Of a stretch of 24,827 bases of DNA, positions 17,637 through 24,827 are shown one piece after another. The notes under the pieces are model-generated. The model was not told where the DNA came from. It ran no database searches and saw nothing but the letters and a program-made list of their open reading frames with translations. Where the stretch lies: assembly GCA_963660495.1 (NCBI GenBank), contig CAVKYO010000032.1, positions 1 through 24,827 of the forward strand. The letters are read 5' to 3'. Made by a program: the position numbers and the translations under genes. This DNA is from CAG-877 sp963660495 (GTDB lineage: Bacteria > Bacillota_I > Bacilli_A > RF39 > UBA660). Positions within the stretch are counted from its first letter, which is position 1; each line of letters begins with the position of its first letter.

Positions 17637-17852
17637 GGAACATTTAATTGTTAGGTGATTTGCCTTACTTCTCATGGAAGGAGGTGATATGATGACGAAA
17701 AAGGATTTTCTAATCTCTTCTTTGCTTATCATAATATTACTTCTAGTGTTTTTACTATTCATAGTATTAATATAAAGAAAATCACCTAACTAAGAACAGT
17801 TAGGTGTAGCAAAACATAAGGCAACACCCAACCAATCAAAATTGAATGTTCC
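17637..17852. repeat. Imperfect inverted repeats flanking the small peptide gene
   Basis: Left arm 17637-17667 and right arm 17817-17852. Both read GGAACATT(T/C)AATT at the outer end and TTGCCTTA at the inner end, with GTT(A/G)GGTG between; the right arm is interrupted by a short insertion. Inside them the leader GTTAGGTGATTT (17650-17661) has a perfect complement at 17779-17790, which can instead form a local hairpin, CACCTAACT/AGTTAGGTG (17783-17806). The same ATCACCT also complements the Shine-Dalgarno sequence. The layout could be a folded toxin mRNA or the ends of a MITE-like element. Confidence 0.8.
17689..17775 (+). CDS. 28-residue hydrophobic peptide, candidate type I toxin
   Basis: The frame encodes MMTKKDFLISS followed by an unbroken hydrophobic stretch (Leu, Ile, Val, Phe) to the stop. 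All charges are at residues 4-6, so it should insert as a single membrane helix with the N-terminus cytoplasmic. A near-perfect Shine-Dalgarno sequence, AAGGAGGTGAT (17678-17688), precedes two ATG codons; the second, at 17692, has the better spacing. A promoter lies upstream, and the transcript would fold by long inverted repeats on both sides of the frame. These traits match small membrane toxins of type I toxin-antitoxin systems (Fst, TxpA, holin-like peptides) in form, but I do not recognise a specific family. A regulatory or stray hydrophobic peptide remains possible. Confidence 0.6.
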   Translation: MMTKKDFLISSLLIIILLLVFLLFIVLI

Positions 17853-17863
17853 TTTTTTATTTT

Positions 17864-17879
17864 ATGAGGCTTGCCTCAT
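17864..17879. promoter_or_regulatory. Perfect 16-base palindrome beside the peptide locus
   Basis: ATGAGGCTTGCCTCAT. No T-run follows on either strand, so it is not a terminator. On the minus strand it directly abuts a TAAAAT hexamer that stands six bases before the GGAACATT end of the right repeat arm, so it could be an operator within an antisense promoter; no good -35 is visible. Confidence 0.4.
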
Positions 17880-17910
17880 CTATATACATAATATCATAAA
17901 AAGTTACCTT

Positions 17911-18837
17911 TTACAATAATTCTAAATATTTATTTAACATTTCAATTTCTAATTCATTAACTAATTTAACAAAATCAGTATAGTCTCCAGTAGTATGTGC
18001 CTTATCTAAAGCATTATAGTATTCTAATCTTTTTTCTTTTTTTATAATTACCGGAAGATATCCATTATTCATTAAAGATAGATTCATAACTAATCTTGAG
18101 GTTCTACCATTACCATCAACAAATGGATGAATTTTAACTAATTCACCATGTAATAATGCAGCTCTAATAATTGGATGATATTTTTTCCAATTTTTATAGT
18201 TAATAATTAATTTTTCCATTAGTTCAGGAACTATTAAATAATCTGGTGGAATATGTACAGCACCTTTTATTTTTACATTCTCATCTCTATATTTACCAGC
18301 ATTATCATCATCAATTCCTTTTAAAACTAATTGATGAATATTTTTAATATTCCATTCAGTAACAGGTTCCCTATCTTTAATAAGATCATCTAAAAATAAT
18401 ATTGCTTGTTCATGGTTAATAACTTCTAAGTGTTCTTTTAAAGATTTACCGCCAACTGTAATACCTTCTAAAACAATTTGTGTTTCTCTTAATGTTAATG
18501 TATTTCCTTCTATACCGTTACTATTATAAGTCCACTCTAAATTAATAGATTCTTTTAAAGATTTTAATGTTTCTTTTGATATTGGTCTCTTTGAATTTAA
18601 TTTTTCATTTAATTCATCAACTTTATCAAAATAATTATCAGGTAAATCAAATTTAAATTCCATATTATCTAATTTAACACTTCTTTTATCAGCTGGTTTA
18701 TTAGCATTGATAGGAATATTCCAATTATTACCTACTTTAACAGCACCTTCAATTCTTCCATCTTGTAGTAATTGTCTTATTCTTCTTTCACTAATATTCC
18801 ATTTTTGTACCGCTTCTTTTGTAGTCATAAATTCCAT
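17911..18837 (-). CDS. Fic-domain protein (putative AMP transferase) with N-terminal HTH
   Basis: The frame can be read from a GTG at 18846, but AGAGG is spaced eight bases from the ATG at 18837, giving 308 residues. Counting from the GTG, residues 7-45 form an excisionase/MerR-like helix-turn-helix (TTKEAVQKWNISERRIRQLL, then WNIP). An inhibitory helix with the class II motif S109xxxE113GN follows. The Fic core has the intact active site HPFVDGNGRTSR (240-251). Fic enzymes usually transfer AMP to a protein hydroxyl, and the inhibitory glutamate blocks ATP positioning. The HTH and the palindromes in its promoter suggest autorepression. No separate antitoxin gene is adjacent. No strong terminator follows; only a 5-bp hairpin overlaps its stop. 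Confidence 0.9.
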   Translation of the reverse strand: MEFMTTKEAVQKWNISERRIRQLLQDGRIEGAVKVGNNWNIPINANKPADKRSVKLDNMEFKFDLPDNYFDKVDELNEKLNSKRPISKETLKSLKESINLEWTYNSNGIEGNTLTLRETQIVLEGITVGGKSLKEHLEVINHEQAILFLDDLIKDREPVTEWNIKNIHQLVLKGIDDDNAGKYRDENVKIKGAVHIPPDYLIVPELMEKLIINYKNWKKYHPIIRAALLHGELVKIHPFVDGNGRTSRLVMNLSLMNNGYLPVIIKKEKRLEYYNALDKAHTTGDYTDFVKLVNELEIEMLNKYLELL

Positions 18838-18856
18838 AACCTTCACCTCTGTTTAC

Positions 18857-18885
18857 ATTATACCGTAAACGGTAGTATTTGTCAA
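18857..18885 (-). promoter_or_regulatory. Consensus promoter of the fic gene
   Basis: Minus-strand TTGACA (18885-18880), 17-base spacer, TATAAT (18862-18857): both hexamers perfect. Such a strong promoter for an accessory gene implies repression in normal conditions. Confidence 0.9.
18861..18874. promoter_or_regulatory. Operator-like palindrome 1 of fic
   Basis: Perfect palindrome-type repeat TACCGTAAACGGTA covering the spacer and first bases of the -10, where a bound repressor would block RNA polymerase. Confidence 0.7.
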
Positions 18886-18893
18886 CGCATTTT

Positions 18894-18909
18894 ATACCGT
18901 CATCGGTAT
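18894..18909. promoter_or_regulatory. Operator-like palindrome 2 of fic
   Basis: ATACCGTCATCGGTAT, sharing the half-site TACCG with palindrome 1. Centres are 34 bases apart, about three helical turns, so dimers could bind on one face; it lies just upstream of the -35. Confidence 0.7.
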
Positions 18910-18971
18910 GTTGCAATAATATTTTACTTTTAAAATATTATGCAATTTATTTTGACAAATTAACAGTAATC

Positions 18972-19013
18972 AAAAAAGTATATATAGATAATTTAAAACT
19001 ATATATACCTTTT
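18972..19013 (-). terminator. Terminator after the ymfF-ymfH genes
   Basis: Minus-strand stem GTATATATAG/CTATATATAC, extended by a G-T pair and AAAA/TTTT, loop of 11 bases, followed by six T. It begins six bases after the ymfH stop. Confidence 0.85.
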
Positions 19014-19019
19014 ACAATA

Positions 19020-20294
19020 CTATGACTCTTTACCAAGACATTTAATATAACAAATATTATCAAAATCAATTTTAGAAATAATATCATTCATCTCATCAAT
19101 ATTCATTTTTCTTATTCTATCTATCTTATCCGGAATAATATCTCCATATCTAATTAGGTCATCACCAACGTTACTCGCAACACTATCAACATAATCAAAA
19201 AGTTTAACTTCATTAGAAATCCATACTTTTTTCATTCTATTAACTGCCGCTTCATCTATTTTAATATTATTAATTTCCTTTTTAAACTCTGCAATAAACT
19301 TATCAGGCTCATTACTAGAAGCAATTACTAAATAATTTTTAAATCCAGAAATACTTTCCCAATCAGAAGATACATTATTAATTAATTTCTTATTTCTAAC
19401 TCTTTCTCTAAATAATGATGAAGGACCAAAGGTCAATGTCGTAAACATTTGTAAATACAAGTCTAAAGTTATATCTTCATAATCACCAAGTTTACCAGTA
19501 GGAACCTTTAATCCTATCGCAACTTTAGGTACTTTAATATTTGTATAGAAAACCTCTTCTTTTTTACTAACCTTTTCATCTTCTAAGACTTCTTCTACTA
19601 CTGGCTTACCTTTGTTATCTATTTTATCCATATAATTATGAATAACTTCGCTTGCCTTATCTTTATCAAAGTTACCAACTAACAACAAAAACATATTATT
19701 AGGACTATAAAAATTATTATAACAAGTATATAAATCTTCTTTAGTAATTTTCATAATTGAATCTACAGTACCACCAATATCTACTCTTCTAGGATGATTT
19801 ACATAAATAGCTTCCCTTAACTTTGTCTCAACTTGCCAATCTGGCATATCAGCATACATATTTAATTCTTCAGAAATAATTCCCTTTTCTTTTTCAACAT
19901 TTTCATCTGTATAATAAGGAGAATTAACATATTTCATTAAAAATTCTAAATTATCATAAAAATTCTTTGTACCATAACAAATATACTGTGTCCTGTCAAA
20001 AGATGTAAATGCATTAGCACCAGTACCAGACTTAGAAAAATAAGCAAATGGATCTACTCCGTCCTCTTGTTCAAACATCTTATGTTCAAGAAAATGAGCA
20101 ATTCCATCTGGAACTCTAGTACTTTTTTTCTCACCATATGGAATGAATTCAGTAGTCTCAGAACCAAACCTAGTAGCATAAGCCATAAAATAATTTTTCT
20201 TATTAGAATAAGGTATCAAATAAACTTCTAATCCATTATCTAAAACTTCTTTATAACAACTAACATCTAATCCTTTTAACTCAATCTCTGTCAT
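19020..20294 (-). CDS. ymfH: M16 zinc peptidase, YmfH-like
   Basis: The frame extends to a GTG at 20303, but AGAGGG is spaced eight bases from the ATG at 20294, giving 424 residues. The inverted zinc motif HxxEH is present as HFLEH (70-74, counted from the GTG) and the downstream ligand glutamate is in SEELNMYAD. A second, inactive M16 half follows with FREVR-type substrate arginine (LFRERVRNKK). In Bacillus the YmfF/YmfH pair (also named as associated with EF-P 5-aminopentanol modification) is encoded together near spoIIIE, as here. It overlaps the end of ymfF by 14 bases and is probably the active partner of a heterodimer. Confidence 0.88.
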   Translation of the reverse strand: MTEIELKGLDVSCYKEVLDNGLEVYLIPYSNKKNYFMAYATRFGSETTEFIPYGEKKSTRVPDGIAHFLEHKMFEQEDGVDPFAYFSKSGTGANAFTSFDRTQYICYGTKNFYDNLEFLMKYVNSPYYTDENVEKEKGIISEELNMYADMPDWQVETKLREAIYVNHPRRVDIGGTVDSIMKITKEDLYTCYNNFYSPNNMFLLLVGNFDKDKASEVIHNYMDKIDNKGKPVVEEVLEDEKVSKKEEVFYTNIKVPKVAIGLKVPTGKLGDYEDITLDLYLQMFTTLTFGPSSLFRERVRNKKLINNVSSDWESISGFKNYLVIASSNEPDKFIAEFKKEINNIKIDEAAVNRMKKVWISNEVKLFDYVDSVASNVGDDLIRYGDIIPDKIDRIRKMNIDEMNDIISKIDFDNICYIKCLGKES

Positions 20295-21552
20295 CTTTAA
20301 CACCCTCTAAATAAAATATCGTATCAATTGTTACTTTTTTTGCAACTTTAACAATTTCACTTTTAGTAACTTTATTCATTTTCACTTTCTTAGTTTCAAT
20401 ATCATCAGTACCAAGTAATTCCATCATCAAATAACTATCTATTATCTTACCTTGACTATCCTCAATTTCTTCAAATGCTGTATTAAGATATTCTTTAGCC
20501 ATATCAATATCACTTTGCTTAAATTTACCAAGACACATATCTCTTAAATCTTTTTCAATCAAACTAACTGTTTTCTTATAATTAACTCTGTCAATTCCCG
20601 CTCTTATAATTAAAACATTATCTAGCTTATTAGGAAAAGAATGAATTGTATAACATAGTGAATTTTCTTCTCTTACTTCTTTAAATAATTTAGAATCAGA
20701 ACATCCTCCAAAGATAATATTAAATAATGTTAATGGATAATTTCTCTCATACTCACTAAGTCCATACAATCTACACGCAATAGCTAATTTAGACTGTGTA
20801 TTATCAATAGTCTCTTTACCAATTAATTTCTTACTACGTGCCTTCTTTTCCGCAACTAAGAATGGTACAGTACATTTCTTTAAAACATTAAATTTAAAAT
20901 ATTTCTTTATTAAATCAGTAACATATTTTTCATCTATATTACCAATAACAAATATATCAACTAAATCATTTTTAATCATATCTTGATAATATAAATATAA
21001 ATTACTTCCATCAATTTTATCAAGATCTTCAATATAACCAGTCATCCTATATGAAATAGCCTCACCTTTTCCAAATACCTCAGCCATTCTAATTAAACTA
21101 TAATTACTAGCATCTTCTTTAATAGAATTTAAAGCACTTTTAGCAGCACTTTTAACTATTTCAAGTTTCTCTTTATTAAAAGCCTCATCCTTAACATCTG
21201 GATTAAATATAATTTCACTTAAAAAGTCAATTGCCGAAGCAAAGTTACCTTCCTCAGTATATTTATCATTTAATACTGATAAATAAAAATCTGTATTAAT
21301 ATAATTTCCAAGACGCGAATTAGTAGTATGTAAATCAGCCGCATATAAATCTTGAGCCTTAATAGTTAAATCTCTTTTGCTTTTATATTTCTTACTAGAC
21401 TGAATAAACATATCACATAAAATGTTACGCATTGTAATTTCTTCTTTTTTAATAACTCTATGAAATGAAACTCTAACCTCAACAGTTTTAAACTTATCAG
21501 TATTAATTAAATGTAATTTATAAGAACCAAAATCTTTTTTAGTGTATTCCAT
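20281..21552 (-). CDS. ymfF: M16 peptidase-like protein lacking the zinc motif, YmfF-like
   Basis: A 423-residue M16-fold protein. It aligns in form with the non-catalytic partner: no HxxEH is found, while the C-terminal half keeps the FGGCSDSKLFKEVREENSLCY substrate-binding signature. Such subunits pair with an active HxxEH subunit, here encoded by the overlapping next gene, as in YmfF/YmfH. GAGGTGACGTGAAAT precedes the ATG. Role in vivo is uncertain; annotations link the pair to EF-P modification or to peptide export. Confidence 0.85.
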   Translation of the reverse strand: MEYTKKDFGSYKLHLINTDKFKTVEVRVSFHRVIKKEEITMRNILCDMFIQSSKKYKSKRDLTIKAQDLYAADLHTTNSRLGNYINTDFYLSVLNDKYTEEGNFASAIDFLSEIIFNPDVKDEAFNKEKLEIVKSAAKSALNSIKEDASNYSLIRMAEVFGKGEAISYRMTGYIEDLDKIDGSNLYLYYQDMIKNDLVDIFVIGNIDEKYVTDLIKKYFKFNVLKKCTVPFLVAEKKARSKKLIGKETIDNTQSKLAIACRLYGLSEYERNYPLTLFNIIFGGCSDSKLFKEVREENSLCYTIHSFPNKLDNVLIIRAGIDRVNYKKTVSLIEKDLRDMCLGKFKQSDIDMAKEYLNTAFEEIEDSQGKIIDSYLMMELLGTDDIETKKVKMNKVTKSEIVKVAKKVTIDTIFYLEGVKDDRD

Positions 21553-21591
21553 ATTTCACGTCACCTCTATCAATTAGTATATACAACTATT

Positions 21592-22314
21592 TTACTTTTT
21601 ATTAGAAACAGTTTCTAAAGCCAATGTAATCATATCATTTAATGATTTTTCTCGCATTTCACTTGTCAAACTTCTCTTATCAAACTTAGAATCAACTACT
21701 GTCATTAATGAAGTAGCTCTTTTATTTAATTTTTTAGCTAAATAGAAAAGACAAAAAGCTTCCATTTCACTTGCTAAAAACTCCTCATCTGGAAAATTAC
21801 TCATAAATTTGCAACCATCAACATATGGATCAAAAACATCACTAGTAATAATTTTACCAGGTTTTAAATTTAAACCTAATCTACTAGCCGTATCTATAAT
21901 CTCCTGATTTAATTCTTTATTAGATTCATATTCTTTTTCAGTATCTCCATCAAAAAGTAATGGAAATGTACTAACAGAATAAGAACTTGTTGCTAAAACA
22001 ACATCAAGTAATTTTACATCTTTATGAATAGTACCAGATGTACCAATTCTAATAATAGTATTTACATCGTAAAACTTAAATAATTCATATGCATAAATTC
22101 CCATACTTGGAATTCCCATTCCAGATGGAAATACTGTAACTTTATTTCCTTTATATTCACCAGTATAAGCATACATATTTCTAACTGTATTAACTACTTT
22201 TACATTATCTAAAAAGTTATCAGCTATATATTTAGCTCTTAATGGATCTCCTGGCATTAATACTACTTTCGCTATATCTTCTAATTTACTTTCTATATGT
22301 GCTGTCATAATCAT
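21592..22314 (-). CDS. deoD: Purine nucleoside phosphorylase DeoD
   Basis: Hexameric cytosolic enzyme cleaving purine (deoxy)nucleosides with phosphate for salvage. The N-terminal VVLMPGDPLRAKYIA, phosphate-binding RIGTSGT, the substrate-binding ASEMEAFCLF and the general-acid aspartate in VVDSK are all intact; 240 residues is normal for the trimeric/hexameric low-mass class. Starts at 22314 or 22308 are both possible: AGGAG is spaced five bases from the first ATG, while family members usually begin at the second. It has its own promoter. Confidence 0.93.
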   Translation of the reverse strand: MIMTAHIESKLEDIAKVVLMPGDPLRAKYIADNFLDNVKVVNTVRNMYAYTGEYKGNKVTVFPSGMGIPSMGIYAYELFKFYDVNTIIRIGTSGTIHKDVKLLDVVLATSSYSVSTFPLLFDGDTEKEYESNKELNQEIIDTASRLGLNLKPGKIITSDVFDPYVDGCKFMSNFPDEEFLASEMEAFCLFYLAKKLNKRATSLMTVVDSKFDKRSLTSEMREKSLNDMITLALETVSNKK

Positions 22315-22330
22315 TCACTCTCCTAAAACT

Positions 22331-22339
22331 ATTATAGCA
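22331..22339 (-). promoter_or_regulatory. Extended -10 promoter of deoD
   Basis: Minus-strand TGCTATAAT 17 bases ahead of the deoD start. The -35 position is T-rich and weak. The element follows directly after the ftsK terminator. Confidence 0.55.
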
Positions 22340-22349
22340 TAATCAAATT

Positions 22350-22381
22350 AAAAGAAGAAGTATCAATTATTCAGATACTTC
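22350..22381 (-). terminator. Terminator after ftsK/spoIIIE
   Basis: Minus-strand stem GAAGTATC/GATACTTC with a nine-base loop containing the ftsK stop region, followed by TTCTTTT. Confidence 0.8.
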
Positions 22382-24634
22382 TCCCATTGAATTTTCATCA
22401 AACTGTACTAATACTTCTCTTGGTTTAGAATTACCAGTAGCGGGACCAATGACACCACGTTCTTCTAACGTATCTATCATACGAGCCGCTTTATTATAGC
22501 CAATTTTAAATTTTCTTTGTAAAAGAGACGCACTTGCTTTTTGTGTTCTTACAACAAATTCTAATACTTGTTGATACAACTCTTCTTCACTATCAGCATC
22601 TCCTGCCACTTCATCAATAACAGTATTATCAACTGCATTATGATCAACTGTTTCAAGATTTAATAATGACTCATCATATTGTGCTTTTTGTTGTTCAACA
22701 GTAAAGTCTATTAACTTTTTAATTTCATCATCTGTAATAAATGAACCTTGAATACGCGTTGGTGAATTAACTCCTATTGGCAAGAATAACATATCACCTT
22801 TACCTAGTAATTTTTCAGCACCAGTTTGATCAAGTATTGTTCTAGAATCTATTCCAGATCCAACTGCAAATGATATACGAGATGGAATATTAGCTTTAAT
22901 TAAACCCGTAATAACTTCAGTCGAAGGACGTTGTGTTGCTACTATCAAATGTATACCAGCAGCACGTGCTTTTTGTGTAATACGTAAAATAGAATCTTCA
23001 ACCTCTTTAGCAGCTACCATCATCAAATCAGATAACTCATCGATAATAACAACTATATATGGCATCTTAGTCTTAGAATAATCATCATGTGCATTTTCTT
23101 TATTCCATTTATCAATATAATCATTATAAGATTCAATATTCTTAGTACCAGTTTCACTAAATGTTTCATAACGTCTTTCCATTTCAGCTACCATTTTAGA
23201 TAAAGCAACAGCAGCCTTTTTAGGATCAGTAACAACTGGACACATCAAATGTGGAATACCATTATAAACAGATAATTCAACAACCTTTGGATCGACCATA
23301 ACAAGTTTAACCTCATCTGGTCTAGCTCTCATTAAAATAGAACAAATAATACCATTTACACACACACTCTTACCAGAACCAGTAGTACCGGCAATAAGTA
23401 AATGTGGCATCTTATTAACTTCACATACTTCAACATCACCCATGATACTCTTACCTAAAGGTACCATAAGTTTCTTATTCATAGATTCCTGCATCTTCTT
23501 ACTACTCATAATTTCATAGAAACTAACAGGAGTAGCTTCGTCATTAGCAAACTCTATACCAACAGTATTCTTACCAGGTATAGGAGCTTCAATTCTAACA
23601 TCTTTTTTAGCTAAAGCTAAAGCAATTTCTCTATTAATAGATGTAATCTTATTAACCCTAGTACCAGATGCTATTTCAAGTTCATATTGTGCAACACTAG
23701 GACCTATATGGACTTCTACTACTTTACCAATGATTTTAAAATCTTTTAATACTTGCTCCAAAATAACAACATTTTTCTCTATCGCAGCATTATCCATACC
23801 TTTCTTTTTACCTTTAGGTTGATTTAGTAAATTTAAAGGTGGCAACTTATATCTTAAATTAACTGGATTTTCCTTAACTGTAGGAGTCTGAACTGGAGTA
23901 GTTTCTACTTTCTCTGTTTTTTCAGGAACCTTAGTCAATTCATCAATACTAGTAATTTTAATATGATTATCACCTTTAGGTTCCTCTTCTTCTTCACCAG
24001 AATTAATAATAACAGATTTCTTTTCCTTAGCTTCTTTCTTATGAACTTTTATTTCCTTACTCTTTTCAATCGAATTATTAATAAAGTCCAAAATAGAAAA
24101 ACCAGTAAATAAACAGAATCCAACTATCATCAATACCCATGAAACAATTATCATTCCATTATAAGAAAATAATTTAACAAAAATTCCCGACAAAACACCA
24201 CCAATTAGTCCACCACCAACTGCTAGCCAGTCTTCTAAATAACCAGAGTTCATAATACTATTAAATGACATAACTAATTGATTAACAGTCTCTTTAAAAA
24301 TCAAAGCCATATTTCCATCATTTTCTAAAACAAATTCTTTATGCATCATAATAAGTAAACCTAAAACAAAAACATAAAGACCAACTAGCTTAGTTGAAAA
24401 AAGATCAGGCTTCTCTCTTTTTAATAATAAATAACCTCCTATAATCAAAAGCATTAATAAAAAAGGCATATATAAAGATCCCACTAAAAATAAGCCAAAA
24501 GATGCAAAAATTCTTCCAACCGGACCATACATTCCAATACCTAAAATAGCAATTAAAACAAGTATAATTCCATATAACTCAGCACTATAACCAAAACCTT
24601 TTTTAACAACTTTTTTTCTCTTTCTTTTTGCCAT
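22367..24634 (-). CDS. ftsK: DNA translocase FtsK/SpoIIIE
   Basis: Septal DNA pump for chromosome segregation. Of 755 residues, the first 190 contain four to five transmembrane helices, and 190-280 are a short charged linker (much shorter than in E. coli FtsK, as in SpoIIIE). The alpha and motor domains follow, with Walker A GTTGSGKS at 416-423, Walker B VVIIDELSDLM and RPSTEVITGLIKANIPSRI. The C-terminal gamma winged helix (about 690-745; RKFKIGYNKAARMIDTLEERGVIG) reads polar DNA sites. AGGAGATGCAAT precedes the ATG. SpoIIIE-type length and neighbours fit a Firmicute; without sporulation genes the role is probably vegetative. Confidence 0.95.
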   Translation of the reverse strand: MAKRKRKKVVKKGFGYSAELYGIILVLIAILGIGMYGPVGRIFASFGLFLVGSLYMPFLLMLLIIGGYLLLKREKPDLFSTKLVGLYVFVLGLLIMMHKEFVLENDGNMALIFKETVNQLVMSFNSIMNSGYLEDWLAVGGGLIGGVLSGIFVKLFSYNGMIIVSWVLMIVGFCLFTGFSILDFINNSIEKSKEIKVHKKEAKEKKSVIINSGEEEEEPKGDNHIKITSIDELTKVPEKTEKVETTPVQTPTVKENPVNLRYKLPPLNLLNQPKGKKKGMDNAAIEKNVVILEQVLKDFKIIGKVVEVHIGPSVAQYELEIASGTRVNKITSINREIALALAKKDVRIEAPIPGKNTVGIEFANDEATPVSFYEIMSSKKMQESMNKKLMVPLGKSIMGDVEVCEVNKMPHLLIAGTTGSGKSVCVNGIICSILMRARPDEVKLVMVDPKVVELSVYNGIPHLMCPVVTDPKKAAVALSKMVAEMERRYETFSETGTKNIESYNDYIDKWNKENAHDDYSKTKMPYIVVIIDELSDLMMVAAKEVEDSILRITQKARAAGIHLIVATQRPSTEVITGLIKANIPSRISFAVGSGIDSRTILDQTGAEKLLGKGDMLFLPIGVNSPTRIQGSFITDDEIKKLIDFTVEQQKAQYDESLLNLETVDHNAVDNTVIDEVAGDADSEEELYQQVLEFVVRTQKASASLLQRKFKIGYNKAARMIDTLEERGVIGPATGNSKPREVLVQFDENSMGEVSE

Positions 24635-24660
24635 ATTGCATCTCCTATCATTACAAACTA

Positions 24661-24689
24661 ATTATACTAAAAAAGTTTAATATTTTAAA
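24661..24689 (-). promoter_or_regulatory. Probable promoter of ftsK
   Basis: Minus-strand TTTAAA (24689-24684), 17-base spacer, TATAAT (24666-24661), 27 bases ahead of the ATG. The -35 is weak. Confidence 0.5.
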
Positions 24690-24716
24690 TACTAAAACAC
24701 AAAACTTTACACGAAC

Positions 24717-24760
24717 AAAAGACAAATTTCAATTGAAAAAATTTCAATTTGTCGTTTTTT
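24717..24760. terminator. Hairpin with T-runs on both strands
   Basis: Stem GACAAATT/AATTTGTC (24721-24728 and 24746-24753) with partial inner pairing, followed by GTTTTTT on the plus strand and TTTTG on the minus strand. It probably ends a minus-strand gene beyond the right edge. Confidence 0.6.
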
Positions 24761-24827
24761 GGTCGTCGCCGATCAAATTTCCTACTTCACAGATAGAGTA
24801 ACCTCTATTCTCCATAGGCTTAAATTC
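24744..24827 (-). CDS. Possible 3' end of a gene beyond the right edge
   Basis: Twenty-seven sense codons then TGA on the minus strand, ending with GDDQKTTN just inside the hairpin. The stretch is clearly richer in G and C than the rest of the window (for example GGCGACGACC). I do not recognise the residues. It may be the tail of an acquired gene or mobile-element protein, or non-coding RNA; the fragment is too short to decide. Confidence 0.25.
   Translation of the reverse strand, partial: EFKPMENRGYSICEVGNLIGDDQKTTN

Noticed and set aside
17547..17762. Minus-strand 71-residue frame across the small peptide locus
   Set aside because: It is antisense to the peptide gene with its strong Shine-Dalgarno sequence and shows no recognisable protein character; an RNA role for this strand is more likely.

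Overview
The window is a strongly AT-rich bacterial chromosome segment. Its gene families are those of a low-GC Firmicute: a LepA-HemW operon, a YmfF/YmfH peptidase pair, YlbJ/YlbL, a CssRS-like two-component system, YitT and SpoIIIE/FtsK. TGA is used as a normal stop (for example at the ends of ymfF and of the secreted protein upstream of tmk), so this is not a Mycoplasma-type code. The amino-acid composition and the set of secreted proteins would suit an uncultured gut Bacilli or Mollicutes-related lineage, but the exact taxon is an inference. No rRNA, tRNA, CRISPR array or complete insertion sequence was seen.

Layout from left to right. (1) 1-448, minus: the 5' end of a secreted von Willebrand factor A protein. 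Ten AGAC units lie between its only credible start codon and its signal peptide, which is the architecture of a slipped-strand ON/OFF switch; the copy number here is in frame (ON). (2) 531-4251, minus: a YitT transporter-like protein, a CinA-C domain amidase, glutamate racemase and a repeat-rich secreted, membrane-anchored protein, read from a clear promoter. (3) 4253-6231, minus: a CssR/CssS-like response regulator and histidine kinase. (4) 6439-8923: a HAD nucleotidase and the PDZ/Lon-type protease YlbL (minus), with YlbJ (plus) starting back to back with ylbL. (5) 8916-12093: two type IV prepilin-like proteins (minus) diverging from a PilB-type ATPase (plus) that lacks the usual N-terminal domain but has a P/T/V/Q-rich tail of about 210 residues. 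(6) 12114-13431, minus: a small secreted protein and thymidylate kinase. (7) 13440-17483, minus: the lepA, HTH-protein, hemW, HD-hydrolase operon. (8) 17533-18909: an accessory island with a 28-residue hydrophobic peptide gene set in a highly structured, repeat-flanked transcript (a candidate type I toxin locus) and a Fic protein with an N-terminal HTH, whose consensus promoter carries two matching palindromes. (9) 18972-24689, minus: ymfH, ymfF, deoD and ftsK/spoIIIE. (10) The right edge holds a bidirectional hairpin and perhaps the last codons of a gene of different composition.

Most genes are core metabolism, translation, envelope or chromosome segregation, packed into short minus-strand operons separated by good intrinsic terminators. 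The parts most worth attention are the phase-variable VWA gene, the small hydrophobic peptide locus and the self-marked Fic operator region.
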